Source of the DNA: Adiantum capillus-veneris
Lineage: Eukaryota > Streptophyta > Polypodiopsida > Polypodiales > Pteridaceae
Reading direction: 5' to 3'
Assembly: GCA_014529385.2 (NCBI GenBank)
Contig: CM043962.1
Coordinates: 130,461,074 to 130,525,073, forward strand
Length of the DNA: 64,000 nucleotides
Made by a program: the position numbers and the translations under genes
Shown: positions 1-12,867 of the stretch, piece after piece
How positions within the stretch are numbered: the first letter of the stretch is position 1
How the letters are laid out: each line of letters begins with the position of its first letter
The notes under the pieces: model-generated
Database searches by the model: none
Told to the model about the DNA's origin: nothing
Seen by the model: only the letters and a program-made list of their open reading frames with translations

Positions 1-989
1 AAATTTTTGAGTTGCTTAGCGATTTTCCTTTGATTTTTGCTAATAAAATCTTAAATAAATAAAATAAGTAAGCAAGAATGTCAAAATTGGATTCCGACTT
101 CAAACACCAAATCTCAAAGTTCAAGGGAAGAGGCAAAAAGAATTTCGAGCAAATCGGATCAAAAAGTTCAACGGCCTTTTTCAACAACTAGTCATCTAGG
201 ACAGAATGATCTCGGGATGTCAGTTTTCAAAACTTTTCAATCCAAGAGTATGCAATTAGACCTGATGAGCTCATTTGGTAGGTAATTGAGGGGAGGTGTC
301 GGGAAAGTCCACGTATGTATAGCCTTGTTGTCATAAAATCTAACATATAATATCTAACCAACCTAAATGATTTTCTCATATTAAATTGATCACTTAATGT
401 GGGAGAATAAACGGGAACAAGTGTTAAGATATAGACATGTGCTTATAGATCTATCTCAACACGGGGCCAATTGTAAAGGGGCCCAAATGAGAGATGGTCT
501 ATCAAAGAGCAAGGCTAACCAATGGAGCATAAGACCTTAGGGTTAGCTTCATTGAAGACCTCCAATAATGTGTGTAAAAGTCCTTTGACCTTAGGTAAGC
601 TAGGGCTGAGCTTGAGGCGGGAACCCGCCGACCCAGCTTGAGGTGCTAGTCCTGCTTGTCGTGCTTGATGATTGAGATGCTTGAGGTGCTTGATGATTGA
701 GATCCTTGAGGTGCTTGACTTGCTTGAGATGCTAGGGTTGCACTTGAGGTGAGAACCCAGCCCAAGATTAAAGTGATTAAGTTCCAAGATTGTGGTGGGA
801 ACTAGGCCTATGCATGAGGGGCTTGAGGTGTCAAAAAGTCAAATATTCAATCCCTACAAGGAGGGGGCAAGCCCTACATGAGGGGCGATGAGAGAGAACA
901 CCCACACACTCACACAAGGCATGCATGGTACAAAGAAAGCAAAAGGGACACTTGTCAAGTTCGTCCTCATGTTGCCCTCATGGTGTGCC
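1..989. other. No gene seen; short tandem repeat
   Basis: No coding region could be supported. Positions about 660-735 hold roughly three copies of a 25-bp unit (core CTTGATGATTGAGATGC), so the open frames across it are repeat-derived. Confidence 0.5.
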
Positions 990-1765
990 TAAAGCCTATT
1001 GGTTGTCCACCCAAGGGGTCCAATGATAATTTAGGAGATTTAATTAATTGATTTAGCATTTATCTAGCCCTCTCTCTCGAAGGGGAAAGGGGGACACTTG
1101 TCTCAAGGCTATCCTTGCTGCTTGTAATGCCTCCTGCTTATGATTGGCTAGGCCTGGAGGGGTCCAATGAGCTTCAAGCATGAGCTAAAAGGGGGGATCG
1201 ACCCAAGAAAGCTAGGGGGTTGCTTAGGGGTATACTCACCCACACACACTCACAAACACTCTCATTGGGTGCTATGCAAAGTGCAAGAGCTCCCTCTCCT
1301 TCTCCAAGAAAGTAGAGGTTGAGAGCCTACACCAACACTCTTGGATATGGAGTGCAAATCCAACCAAGAGCCATGCTTCAATGCTTAAGCTTTCCATCTC
1401 CTTCTTCTTCATTACTATGCTATTATGTATGCTAGCAACAAGAGTTATTTTAAGTGAGGAACTAGTTCTTTCTCCTACGAAATGTTTCTTCTTCCTCTTC
1501 CCTACCCTCATTCCCTGCTAGCTCTCTCCACCTTCGAAGGTGTTTGAGGTCTTGGGACTGAGGCTTGGGACAATTAAAGCTTTCTTCAAGTTTATGTTAT
1601 GTTTGTGATGCATGAAGCTTTCCATCTTCACTGCATCACCTAGGTCACAAGGAACACAAAGATTGTATTGTAACAAGTCTCTCTTAATGGGAGAAATCAT
1701 AATACAAATGCCTATTGGAGGGGGGACCGGCTCCACATAAATCCGGTCCTCAACTGTTGTCATGT
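990..1765 (+). repeat. Dispersed repeat, inverted partner at 58.93-59.69 kb
   Basis: This stretch matches the reverse complement of 58930-59690 over most of its length. Shared blocks include GGATATGGAGTGCAAATCC/GGATATGGAATGCAAATCC, AAGGAACACAAAGATTGTA and the GGGGGGACCGGCTCC/GGGGGGACTGGCTCC end. Gaps and a CA/GT tract separate the blocks. No coding capacity is evident. It could be an LTR or a non-autonomous element; ends and target duplications were not determined. Confidence 0.6.
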
Positions 1766-2158
1766 TCTCTAAATTCTCTCTCTTGCAAAAGCATTGTTCA
1801 TGCCAAGTTAACTAATTGCTATGATTATGTTGCTATCTTCAATTATGTTCACCCGCGATGCTCACAAAGTCATTTCTCAAAAGTACTCTCATTAATTTCC
1901 GCTACTCTCAAATTAAATAGGCCAATTCCATTACACTTGTAGGTCAATATTTATCTCATTTGCATTCTAGACCTTATAGAAAGAGCTCTGAGTGGTGGAT
2001 TTTGGCATTCTTTTTGGGAATGGTTAGGGGCAAAAATGCTAACACCGACTACACTTGACACCCAAATTGTACCAAAACTCAACTAGAGGCTCATCACTAG
2101 GGGGACAACACTTTTCTAACCTCCAAAGAGCAAAAAGCTTCAGAAAATTTGACATAGC

Positions 2159-2178
2159 ATCTTCGGCGCGTCGAAGAT
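2159..2178. repeat. Palindrome ATCTTCG..CGAAGAT
   Basis: ATCTTCG and CGAAGAT flank a 6-nt GCGCGT loop. A related copy lies 432 bp downstream. Confidence 0.6.
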
Positions 2179-2590
2179 AAAGGAGTCAGAGGGGGACCAA
2201 AATTTAAATTTTTTTTTGAGGCCATCATGTTAAGGAAATGTTGAGATTTAGGGGTGTAACTGACTGAGGCTTAGTCATCAGTAAAGGACAAAAATACCAT
2301 ATTCACACCACAAAGTAACATTTTGCACCACAATGCAAAATCTTGACCCAACTCACCTCAAAATCAAGGGGGACACTCTCTCTACACCATATTGGACCTC
2401 CACCAACCTCCAGGGAGCAAAGTACTAGTGATTAGTGACTGCAAGTCAAACCTTGATCAAAAGAAGACTGTCAACCTAATCGGGAACTACATCACCAAGA
2501 AATAAACCAAGGGTTCCAACCACCATCATTTACCTAGTAGAAGCTAGATAGGGCAAAAACAAGGCCTAAGTGCAATAAAGTGTAACTTCT

Positions 2591-2610
2591 ATCTTCGGCA
2601 CGCCGAAGAT
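2591..2610. repeat. Palindrome ATCTTCGGC..GCCGAAGAT
   Basis: A 9-bp perfect stem (ATCTTCGGC/GCCGAAGAT) with a 2-nt loop. It differs from the copy at 2159-2178 by two bases in the centre. Confidence 0.6.
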
Positions 2611-3729
2611 GACTCACAAGCATGGCACCATTGTTTAGCACCCACTTCTACACTAGCATGTTTTCCCTCCCCATCACAAGCATTACATCACACTCTAACA
2701 CTTTTTTCATGTAAATACTCTTAAAACGCAGTGTGCTAGCCATCAATTCCCAATTCTCACTTTTAGCTTGCCAAATCAACCCAACTTCACCCATCATCAA
2801 TAATATTTGCTCTAGGACCCATCAGAGCACCAAAAATAAGAACAAAAAATCAGTAGCACGAGCACCAAGTCATAAAGGCCACTTTAGCTCTACAGGAATC
2901 TACTTCAACAATCGACACGCTCCAAATCTAGCTAAACATTGCTAATACTCAGTTGGGGCAATTAGAAGCTAGGTGCCAAGAGCAAAATACATTGCTCAAT
3001 GAGCTCAAGTAAAACCCTACAGTAGCCACATTACAAGGCACATATCAGTTATACAAAGAAATGGAACAAAAGGTTAAGGACTTAGACATGGAGCTAAAAC
3101 TTGAGCAGATACAAAGAAGATAATTGTCAATCAGCTTCATGCAGCGAGAAGACTACTACCAAAAGCAGATGTGCAGGACCTCTGGCTTTGAGAGTTCATG
3201 ATGAGAGTCACAAACACTTTAAAACAAATAATTTTATTTAAAAACACCAACCCTCTTTCTAACACTCACTGGAAATCTAAGAGCGTTTGTGACAGCAAAG
3301 TCACAAACCCTCTTTCCTATCGTGCGCTTGGAATTTTCTTGTTTTCGTAATTGAGATTACGATGAGAGGATTTCCAAATCACATTCAATTTCACTTAAGA
3401 AGACCATTCTAAAAAACTAAAGTTTAATCCATGAAACTTGAATTATCAGACAAGCACAAATCTCAATCAAAACTCAAACCTCTTTCATGGTATCATGTAG
3501 CCTCGTCCCAATTACATAGTCATAACATCAAACAATTGAAAGGAATGCAAGAGCTTCCACCTTCACGGAGATGATTTTCTGCTTTTTTAGAGATATAAGA
3601 GCTTCTAGTTTGAATCCCACACACAATTTTGATAAGGGGAAACCCTAATTCACTCCCTCACAAGCTCAGATACAAGATTGCGAAGAGGCGGGACTGCAGC
3701 ACACGTAGATTGAAAAACCATGGAAGCTA

Positions 3730-5180
3730 TTGCACGATAAAGAAAAAATTCAGGTTTCTAGCTCACAAAGACCAGCACCAACAAATGGAGGGCAAAACCC
3801 AATGACGACAGGAGGACAAAGAACTCAGGCTGCTGACTCTTTCAGTCAACCTCAGTACTCGAAGCCCAGACCAATGGGATCATTACATTCCAGAGAGTCA
3901 ATGGATACGAATCGAGGTAGTGCAGTTCCAATCCCCACATATACCACTCCAGGTCCAAGGTTCGAAGCGGAACCATCACATTTACCTCCTAGTAGTAGAT
4001 TCAGGGCAGGGGAACCGACAAGGGTAACCCATGAAGTCCATGATGCTAGAGAAAGCTTTAGCCGAAACACAGGAGCAATGGGAGATGAGAAAATCAGTGT
4101 CGTAATGCAAGATAAGGATACCCTTCAATTCATGGATCTAGAAGTGCCAATAGCTAAGAGGACAATCTTCTAGATATTGAAATTTCTCAAGTAGAAGCAG
4201 AACCTTCCACTACTCCAAAAAGCTTGACGGATGAGGAGGAGACCGTTTTGAAGAAGCAGATGAAGAGAAAATGGAGACCATTTGGAAGGAGGCAATGCGA
4301 TGGGAAGAACAAATTATACAGTCAATCAATGTCAATCGACTCACGCTCTCCAAAATCAATGAAACGTGACATCAACAAACTCTCCCTTATCCTCTCATTA
4401 AATTCAAAGTCCTCCATATCAAAGAAAGATTGTTCAAGGATATCCAACCCAATCCTTCACTACAACACCCCAAATGGCGCGAGTTTTGGCTTAATCGGCA
4501 TCCCAAGAATCTCATTTTGTTCACAAATGCACCATTACTTATCAAACAGGATCCTGTGCAGTTACCTATACCGAGAGTCAAAAATTGGCAACAACACCTT
4601 ATCCTCCAATAGAAAAGACAACTTGTCTTAACTACCCCCGATTTCCACCACCTCCAAATAACCAACCGACAGAGCCATACATGGTGGAGACACTCTCTTC
4701 GATTATACAGCTATTTCAGGGCATCCCAGATTTGACATGCATTATGCTAGTAAAGATTGTGAAGATGCTCCTCACTTGTTTGCAAACCTTTCATAGGGCA
4801 GAACAAACAGATTCCACATGGATGTCCTTCCTTGAAGGTACACAAGGTTTATGCTATCATCTCTCTGGTCAACCATCTGAAGAAATACTTCATGGATTCT
4901 ATGCAAGGACCATGTTTCTCCCATCATATTATATGTAGACATTTGAAGAAGAATTCTACATGGGATTTTTCACTTATAGATCAAAGATCTTTGTCCCTAT
5001 CATCACAAACTAGTGGACTCGGTTTGTTAGCTATTCAACAGCGGAGTTGAAGAATTCCATCAACATGCAATTCATGTCCACTGAAGAAACCGAGCTGTGT
5101 CTCAAGTACCAACAAGGTCTTGAGCATCATGCAAAGACAAAGGCGATGCAAACAGCTCCCAACCACTACTTAGCACCCTA
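3730..5180 (+). pseudogene. Degenerate coding remnant, probably retroelement-derived
   Basis: Several plus-strand open stretches follow each other (3730-4173, 4224-4631, 4585-4938 and on to about 5180), broken by stops and frame changes. The first is rich in Pro, Ser, Gln and Gly and looks disordered. No catalytic motif was recognised. The segment at 4858-5060 occurs again at 8092-8289, so it is repetitive. It ends just before a purine-rich GGCAAGGAGGGGG run and a possible LTR start. A gag-like or other retroelement origin is an inference only. Confidence 0.3.
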
Positions 5181-5221
5181 GGTAGTTTTGTCACGGACAA
5201 CACAGGCAAGGAGGGGGTTAA

Positions 5222-5840
5222 TGTTAGTTGCTCAGCTAACAAGAGCAAAAGAAGAGCATCAAGCAGCACTCCACACATTTTTCCAAGCCTAATGATTATA
5301 ATCAAACCCATTTTATTATTGAAAAATCTTGCAAGTCCAAAGCCGTTGTAATGTTATTAAGTACCAATGAGTCTAAAGGGGACAATGGCTTCCATGTTTG
5401 TAATTCTATGCAGTCTCTTAACCTTATATTGAGCCCAAATTAGCTAGGAATCCATTTTTACAACTTTGCTAAGGTATAAGGGGCAATTTTTGTAACTTTA
5501 GACCTAAGTTTTGGATAATAAAGAGTAAGCATTGCTGCAGCAACTCAACGATTGTCTACTGATTCTCCAATCTTTCATCTCTCTTGCATACGGTATTGCA
5601 TTGCTATTTTGAGCATACAAATGCATTCACAAGTGAGAGATCTCTCTTTTAATGTAAGTTTCTCGCGATGAAGTTGTGTTTTTAGGCATGACTGTCTATC
5701 AGCTATTTTCATTCCCTACGCACAATACACACATCTAAAGTGGATTTTGACACTAGGGATAGATAGAGCACATCTAGAGGAAGCTATAGAGCCCTTCTGG
5801 GACCGAAATTGACAACCCTAAAATAGGTTGTTTATCTTAT
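5222..5840 (+). repeat. Possible LTR-like segment after a polypurine run
   Basis: A purine run (AAGGAGGGGG at about 5208-5218) precedes a TGTTAG start, the arrangement seen at a polypurine tract/3' LTR border. No matching second LTR was found in the window and the 3' end is uncertain. Confidence 0.2.
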
Positions 5841-6149
5841 GTGAATTTTTTTACGGGTGTCAAAAATGACATTTGAGCACATGAGAGTGTAGAGGATACC
5901 CTGCCAATGCTAGGTATTAAGTTTCATTCCATTCTAAGACCTGTAGCTATACAAATTTGTCTAGATAAGGTTGCAATAGAGAAAGTAGCTTTTGGTGCCT
6001 AACGCACACTTGAGACTTAGAAAAGTAGAAGCGACATAGACTTGGGTTCTCTGAGAGATTGGCCATCTCTTGTACCCTTCATGCACCATTTCGGTTAGCT
6101 AAGTCCCACGGATTGACATTTTACGTCTACACTAACAAATGGAGCTTTT

Positions 6150-6410
6150 TTGGCAAGGGGAGGCGAATTTTCCATAGATTTTACATCATCTTTGAACGTT
6201 CAAAATTTATACGGATGTGGTAAAATGGGACATGTTTCTAATGATTGTTATGTCACTAAATTTTGTAGCAATTGCGATAAGAAGGGGCATCCTCCTTCTA
6301 GGTGCTATTCAAAGGATCAAGGAAAGAGCAATAGCAACAACAACAATAAAGGCAAGAATCCAATGCAAAGAGTAGTTCATGTAGTCAAAGAAGAAGAGGC
6401 AGGGAAATAA
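6150..6410 (+). pseudogene. Retrotransposon Gag zinc-knuckle fragment
   Basis: An 86-aa open stretch with two CCHC-type knuckles. The second (CSNCDKKGHPPSRC) is complete; the first keeps CGKMGHVSNDC but lacks the leading Cys. An Asn/Lys-rich basic tail follows, as in the nucleocapsid part of LTR-retrotransposon Gag, which binds element RNA. No protease or polymerase follows; a ~1-kb direct repeat begins 9 bp downstream. This would fit a Gag-only non-autonomous element or a deletion product. The ATG is not assured, because the open frame may continue a longer decayed Gag. Confidence 0.6.
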
Positions 6411-6418
6411 GGGGAGGT

Positions 6419-6797
6419 TTTTTTGTTATAGATACACTTTGAAGATCCATTTCTACGTTCTCTAGTTCAAGGGGAGGTATTGTTTGTCATCTTGCGTGGA
6501 TAGTTCTTGTCATCCTTAGTGGATAGCGTCATCCTATGTGGATAAATGGGTCTTCATTATGTATTACATGCCCAAGGGGGGGATTGAAAGGGTGGGCATG
6601 GGAACTCCTTCTACACCTATTGAAAGCTTTGAAGTGACACATAATATATATATTTGTTTGGCTACTTTGAAATCCACTTGGAGATGAGAGCTTGTGGATA
6701 TTGGTTGTCAAACCTTTTGTATATATAGCCCTCCTTTTTGTATATGAGTTATGCTATGAAAAAAGCGACTTTATTATTGAATGCTACAAGTGTTTAC

Positions 6798-6862
<65 letters not shown>

Positions 6863-7387
6863 AGTGTAACTATGGCTGTTCCAAATTTCAAGCCACCTTG
6901 AGCTTAATTGCACCCACCGACGATCCCAAGAGCACATCATGAAGTTTTGCCATTTGTCGATGAGTGGAAGAAAACAAAAAATCGATCGGAGCTGATTAGT
7001 GCTTGTAAAGTGGATGCTAGAATAAGACGGTGGCAGTAACTCCGAAACACTGAATCTGTGAGGTAAAAATTATCAAGCAACAAAGGCAAAGTGTTGCATC
7101 CACCACCTCCACTACCAAGTGATAAAAGGCCGTCTTCTGATCTCCAGTCTCAATAGAAATCTTAAGAGTTGTGTACTTGTGATCATGTATGTAGATACCC
7201 ATGATGAGTTTGATAGTGTAACTCATGATGAGGACTTCTTTTGTTTTGTAAAATGAAAAAAAAGCCAACATTGTATTGCCGAATTCTATACCAATTTCTA
7301 ATGTAGAAACATGATTTGCTATTCAATCGACCATTTTGTTGTGTGCCTTAAAAGATGTTTTATTTTGAGTTGATTTTAAATTGTTTT
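6419..7387 (+). repeat. ~1-kb direct repeat, copy A (LTR-like)
   Basis: Nearly identical to 8309-9312. A purine run (CAAGGGGAGG) at 6469-6478 precedes TGTTTGTCATC. A TATATATAG box lies at about 6720 and a (CT)n tract at 6800-6858. Past the tract, about 6930-7035 resembles the 3' part of the FCP1-like relic at 49.4 kb. The region beyond matches 53.1-53.6 kb in reverse. It is therefore composite, with an LTR-like 5' half joined to part of another element. Confidence 0.6.
6800..6858. repeat. (CT)n microsatellite
   Basis: Uninterrupted CT dinucleotides inside direct-repeat copy A; the equivalent tract in copy B is longer. Confidence 0.95.
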
Positions 7388-7429
7388 AGCATTTTTTTCT
7401 TAGGGATTTTATAGAAGATAAAAATCAGC

Positions 7430-7860
7430 GGTTAGTGGGCAGAAGTGGAAGCTGTACCTGCACTTGTGAACTGTGGACCACATGCAAGTGGTTGAAAACC
7501 ATTTGCATTATGTAAACTGATAGCCACTAGAAAGTGGTTAAGAACCACTTGAAAAGAGGTTTTGAACCACTTGCAAAGGCCTTCTGGACCACTTGCTAGG
7601 TATTCTATTCCACTTGCAATCACTTTGAAAGTGGTTATGAACCACTTGCTAGTGGTTAAGATAGCACTTGCCAGTGGTTCTGAACCACTTGTTATGGTTC
7701 TAAACCTTTTGCTAGTGGTTAAGATAGCACTTGCCAGTGGTTCTGAACCACTTGTTATGGTTCTAAACCTTTTGCTAGTGGTTAAGATAGCACTTGCCAG
7801 TGGTTAAGATAGCCTTTTTCAGTGGGGTTAAGATAACACTTGCTAGTGGTTTAGAACCAA
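7430..7860. repeat. Palindromic AACCACTTG/CAAGTGGTT array
   Basis: About twenty closely spaced matches, in both orientations, to the halves of AACCACTTGCAAGTGGTT. It includes a near-exact ~65-bp tandem duplication at about 7650-7795. The left edge (GCGGTTAGTGGGCAGAAGTG) matches in reverse the right edge of the array at 52.3-53.1 kb, so this is a fragment of the same transposon family. Confidence 0.75.
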
Positions 7861-7954
7861 AGAGGGTCAGAACTACATCCCACAAGATTAGATAGTTAAA
7901 AGGAAGATCTTGTTGTCCTTCACAGTAACTTAGAGTCTACATAAACTTGTAGGT

Positions 7955-7987
<33 letters not shown>

Positions 7988-8009
7988 AGAGAGAGAGAGA
8001 GAGGGAGAG
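7955..8009. repeat. Poly-G run followed by (GA)n
   Basis: 32 consecutive G residues followed by GA repeats. Such a run could form G-quadruplexes and is also prone to length error. Confidence 0.9.
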
Positions 8010-8091
8010 AAACTTTTACCAATGGTTGAGATAGAACTTGCTAGTGGTTCAGAACCACTTGCTAGTGGTTTAGATATCTTCAGGCACCCGG

Positions 8092-8289
8092 GGTCAACCA
8101 TCTGAAGAAATACTTCATGGATTCTATGCAAGGACCATGTTTCTCCCATCATATTATTTGTAGACATTTGAAGAAGAATTCTACATGGGATTTTTCACTT
8201 ATAGGTCAAAGATCTTTGTCCCTATCATCAAAAACTAGTGGACTTGGTTTGTGAGCTATTCAACAACGGAGTTGAAGAATTCTATCTTC
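8092..8289 (+). repeat. Duplicate of 4858-5060
   Basis: Almost identical to 4858-5060, including GGTCAACCATCTGAAGAAAT and the AAACTAGTGGACT block. It lies immediately 5' of direct-repeat copy B, whereas the original lies ~1.4 kb 5' of copy A. This implies a duplication with an internal deletion. Confidence 0.8.
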
Positions 8290-8308
8290 AAACCATAGAT
8301 AGACGTTT

Positions 8309-8698
8309 TTTTGTTATAGATATACTTTGAAGATCCATTTCTATGTTCTCTAGTTCAAGGGGAGGTATTGTTTGTCATCTTGCGTGGATAGTTCTTGTCA
8401 TCCTTAGTGGATAGCGTCATCCTATGTGGATAAATGGGTCTTCATTATGTATTACATGCCCAAGGGGGGGATTGAAAGGGTGGGCATGGGAACTCCTTCT
8501 TCACCTATTGAAAGCTTTGAAGTGACACATAATATATATATATATATATATGTGTGTGTGTTTGGCTACTTTGAAAGCCACTTGGAGATGAGAGCTTCTG
8601 GATATTGGTTATCAAACCTTTTGTATATATACCCCTCCTTTTTGTATATGAGTTATGCTATGAAAAAAGTGACTTTATTATTGAATGCTACAAGTGTT

Positions 8699-8784
<86 letters not shown>

Positions 8785-9312
8785 ACTAAGTGTAACTATG
8801 TCTGTTCCAAATTTCAAGCCACCTTGAGCTTAATTGCACCCACCGACGATCCCAAGAGCACATCATGAATTTTTTCCATTTGTCTATGAGTGGAAGAAAA
8901 CAAAAAATCGATCGGAGCTGATCACTGCTTGTAAAGTGGATGCTAGAATAAGACGGTGGCAGCAACTCCGAAACAATGAATCTGTGAGGTAAAAATTATC
9001 AAGAAACATAGGCAAAGTGCTGCCTCCACCACCTCCACTATCACGTTATAAAAGTCCGTCTTCTGATCTCTAGTCTCAATAGAAATCTTAAGAGTTGTGT
9101 ACTTGTGATCATGTATGTAGATACCCATGATGAGTGTGATAGTGTAACTCATGATGAGGAGTTCTTTTGTTTTGTAAAATGAAAAAAAAACCAACATTGT
9201 ATTGCCGAATTCTATACCGATTTCTAATGTAGAAACATGATTTGCTATTTAATCGACCATTTTGTTGTGTGCCTTACAAGATGTCTTATTTTAAGTTGAT
9301 TTTAAATTGTTA
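8309..9312 (+). repeat. ~1-kb direct repeat, copy B
   Basis: Matches 6419-7387. It differs by a longer (CT)n tract (8701-8781), an added (TA)n(TG)n stretch near 8530-8562 and scattered substitutions. Confidence 0.85.
8701..8781. repeat. (CT)n microsatellite
   Basis: Uninterrupted CT dinucleotides inside direct-repeat copy B. Confidence 0.95.
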
Positions 9313-9570
9313 TGAGCCACTTGCTAGTGGTTAAGATAGCACTTGCCAATGGTTCTGAACGACTTTTTGTGGTTCTAAACCTTTTGCTAGTGGTTAAGAT
9401 AGCACTTGCCATTGGTTTTGAACCACTTGCCAATGGTTAAGAACCTCTTGCCAGTGGTTCAAAACCACTTGCAGTGGTTAAGATAGCCTTTTTCCAGTGA
9501 AGTGTGTGACAAGTAAACTCTTGCCAATGGTTAAGAACCTCTTGCCAGTGGTTAAGATAGCCTTTTTCCA
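9313..9570. repeat. Palindromic CACTTGCCA/GTGGTT array, short
   Basis: Degenerate copies of the motif seen at 7430-7860, including a ~74-bp repeated block around GCCTTTTTCCAGTGAAGTGTG. A second fragment of the same array family. Confidence 0.65.
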
Positions 9571-9657
9571 GTGAAGTGTGGGACAAGTAAACTGTGTATA
9601 CCAAAAGGCCTCTCTCAAATAATTGACTCATGTCTATTTTCTGCTCTTTTCTATCGA

Positions 9658-10060
9658 TGAGGTATCAGCCTATATTGAAAGAGAGGAGGCTGAGGTGCAG
9701 GCACTTGGATACCCTCGTTACTTTATGCTGATGTTATCCTTCTCATTGCTCACTCTCAATAAGGATTCTAGTGATAGTCCAATGCATTACACAACTATGC
9801 CCAAGATATAGATTTGTCGGTGAGCCTTGATGACACCAAGGTATCAGTCTATATTGAAAGAGAGGAGACTGAGGTGCAGGCACTTGGATACCCTCATTAC
9901 TAAATGCTGATGTTATCATTCTCATTGCTGACTCTCAATGAGGACTCCAATCATAGTCCAATGCATTACACAACTATGCCCAAGATAGAGATTTGTCGGT
10001 GAACCTTGATGACACCAGGGTGGTGGTGATCAAAACCACACCACAATGGATGTGAGCATC
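9658..10060 (+). pseudogene. LINE reverse-transcriptase fragment, tandemly duplicated
   Basis: Two ~180-bp tandem copies (about 9658-9836 and 9837-10017) both encode a broken version of the RT palm region: an ADVILLIADS-like catalytic stretch, then a DLSVNLDDTRVVV stretch. The last matches the NLDKTKVMVF segment that follows YADD in the LINE at 13.8 kb. Stops and frame changes make it non-functional. Reverse transcriptase activity is inferred only from these short motifs. Confidence 0.5.
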
Positions 10061-10233
10061 AACACCAATATTCCCATATGGTAAGGAAGCGGTGAACTAC
10101 ATAGATCCTAACACACCTACAAGCTGTTTTTGAGAGAGGCAATACTTTTAGGCTTTTTATAAATTTGCTATAGAAATACAGAGGATGAAAACCCAAGTTT
10201 ATCCAATGAGGAAAATGAAATGAAATTAAATGC

Positions 10234-10870
<637 letters not shown>

Positions 10871-11789
10871 TGCAACTTAACTTGAATGAAAATATCACAG
10901 TGTGTAGAGCGCTTGCATTGTTATAGGAAAATCTTACCACTCATATATTAATTTGTGTACCTAGATGCAGATCGTCAATGAGCTGTCGATGCTGATGGTG
11001 ATCCTGACGGCTGTGAGACCCAACAAAATAAAATCCATGATAAGAAAATATTATCTCGGAGAATTGATCAAGAAAGCTTTATTTTAAAAATAGAAAGTTC
11101 AATCGTTAAAGCATGATGTTACGCACCAATCATTACTTGTAGAGGTCAAAAATTTATAAACTTGCAAGCTTTAAGAACTTAAACTCGTGTAAATACAAGC
11201 CAAGAGGAAGACAAATGCCAAATAACCAACAAAACACAAAGTTGAATCCATGAAGTAAATAATTAGATGGGAAAATGGAATGAGAGAGGCTTACTCTTAA
11301 AGTGAGCAAGCTCACATCATCTTATCAATACATGTGAACAAGCTCTTACCATGGTGGCATGACATAGCTATGGAAAAGCTGACACATGAGGGTGGTATTG
11401 CATAACATTACATGCCCTTGATTTTGTAGATGATCATATATACATGTGGAACAAGGGTACTAGAAGTACCCCATTGGTTGGTGAAAAAGGCAACAGCCAA
11501 CAACAAGCACTTGATTTGTAGTAGTAAAATCTCGGAGAATGACCATCGCCTCATGGAGCAAAGCAAAGAGAAGTTTCCGTACTCAATATGGACCATGGCC
11601 TAGTAAAAGGTATTCTCCACATTAATTCCTACAGCAGCAAGCACTTGATTTGTAGTAGTAAAATCTTTGAAAAATGACCATCACCTCATGGAGCAATGCA
11701 AAGAGAAGTTGCAATACTCAATACAGACTATGATGATATGATCTAGTAAAAGGATTTCTCCTTTTATGTAGATTGTGAATGCACCTACC
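10871..11789. other. No gene seen; ~134-bp tandem duplication
   Basis: No supported coding region. About 11505-11760 contains two copies of a ~134-bp unit beginning AAGCACTTGATTTGTAGTAG. Confidence 0.5.
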
Positions 11790-12030
11790 TAGTAGATGGC
11801 CCACTTGGGAAACTTTTTATTTTGGATGGATTTCCTAAGAGTTGGGAGTATTAACACTCTCGTGCCAATGTCAAAGGTCAAAGACCCAAGTTCCCTAGTA
11901 ACTATTATACCATCATGATAGGAAACACATTGTCCAAGGTCTATTCTTTGATGCTTGAGCATGAGCTGAGTCATGGGGCATGGAGAAAGGGAATCAGAGC
12001 ACAGGGATAGGCTCAATTTATGAGAATGTT
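11790..12030 (+). pseudogene. LINE reverse-transcriptase fragment (NYxTIMIGNT motif)
   Basis: The plus strand at about 11900-12010 reads NYYTIMIGNTLSKVYSLMLE in one frame, the equivalent of the NYRTIM-type block of LINE reverse transcriptases. The copy at 13.3 kb has NYCTIMIGHTLAWLYAYILE in the same place. A TAG follows shortly and upstream frames are broken, so this is a relic. Confidence 0.5.
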
Positions 12031-12200
12031 CTCCACCTCAATCACATATTTACACTCTAAGTGGTCTTCGAGGACCGTCAAATATACAAACAATAACCAA
12101 AGCAAGACTAATGGATAGACTATATGATTTGTAGTTCCCAAACAACAATTCAATAAAGAATAAAGAAAGAAAAAAGGAAAGACAGACCCATCCACATACC

Positions 12201-12330
<130 letters not shown>

Positions 12331-12791
12331 ATGTTCCCGTGATACTGTACTGGAGTCACACATGGTTGTAACCTTTTGGTCTCATAGGTCATTTTGGACA
12401 TTTGAAGACGTTAATATAACATAACATTTCATTTCATTTCATTTCTCTCTCTCAAACTGCTCACGTGTCAAGGCGCTGAAGAACGGAGCCAACACGCACG
12501 CGCGCGCACACACACATACACAAAGTGTAAGAGCTAATGATGTGGCAGACCCCTTGTACAGAATTTTTGAATTTTTTGGTGACATGATTATGTGGCATCA
12601 ATACAAATTTCTGGACTAGATGCTTTTGAGTTTGATGTTTTTCATGTAAACTACCTTTAAATATGACCCATGGGCTCTCACTCTGGCCGTCTAGTTAAAG
12701 CAATATAAAGAAATACCAAAAGAGGCACCAACATTTGGGACCAGTGATCTCTTGGGCTAGAACTCCGCTACTCCATGTCTTATGTGTCCTG

Positions 12792-12793
<2 letters not shown>
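12331..12793. other. No gene seen
   Basis: AT-rich sequence with a small CATTT run (12425-12442) and a short CACGCGCGCGCACACA stretch near 12496; nothing coding supported. Confidence 0.5.

Positions 12794-12858
<65 letters not shown>
12794..12858. repeat. (CT)n microsatellite
   Basis: A CT tract directly 5' of the LINE relic that starts near 12868. Confidence 0.95.
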
Positions 12859-12860
<2 letters not shown>

Positions 12861-12867
12861 TGGAAGA

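Larger units (their letters stand above)
1766..3720. other. No gene seen; two short hairpins
   Basis: No supported coding region. Two near-identical palindromes lie at 2159-2178 and 2591-2610 (see the hairpin entries). The rest is AT-rich unique-looking sequence. Confidence 0.5.

Noticed and set aside
8426-8868. Ser-Leu repeat proteins across CT tracts (also 10168-10516, 12013-12401, 12735-13097, 14744-15160, 44564-44924)
   Set aside because: These frames are translations of dinucleotide repeats (SL, RE, VC, TH) and have no independent support.
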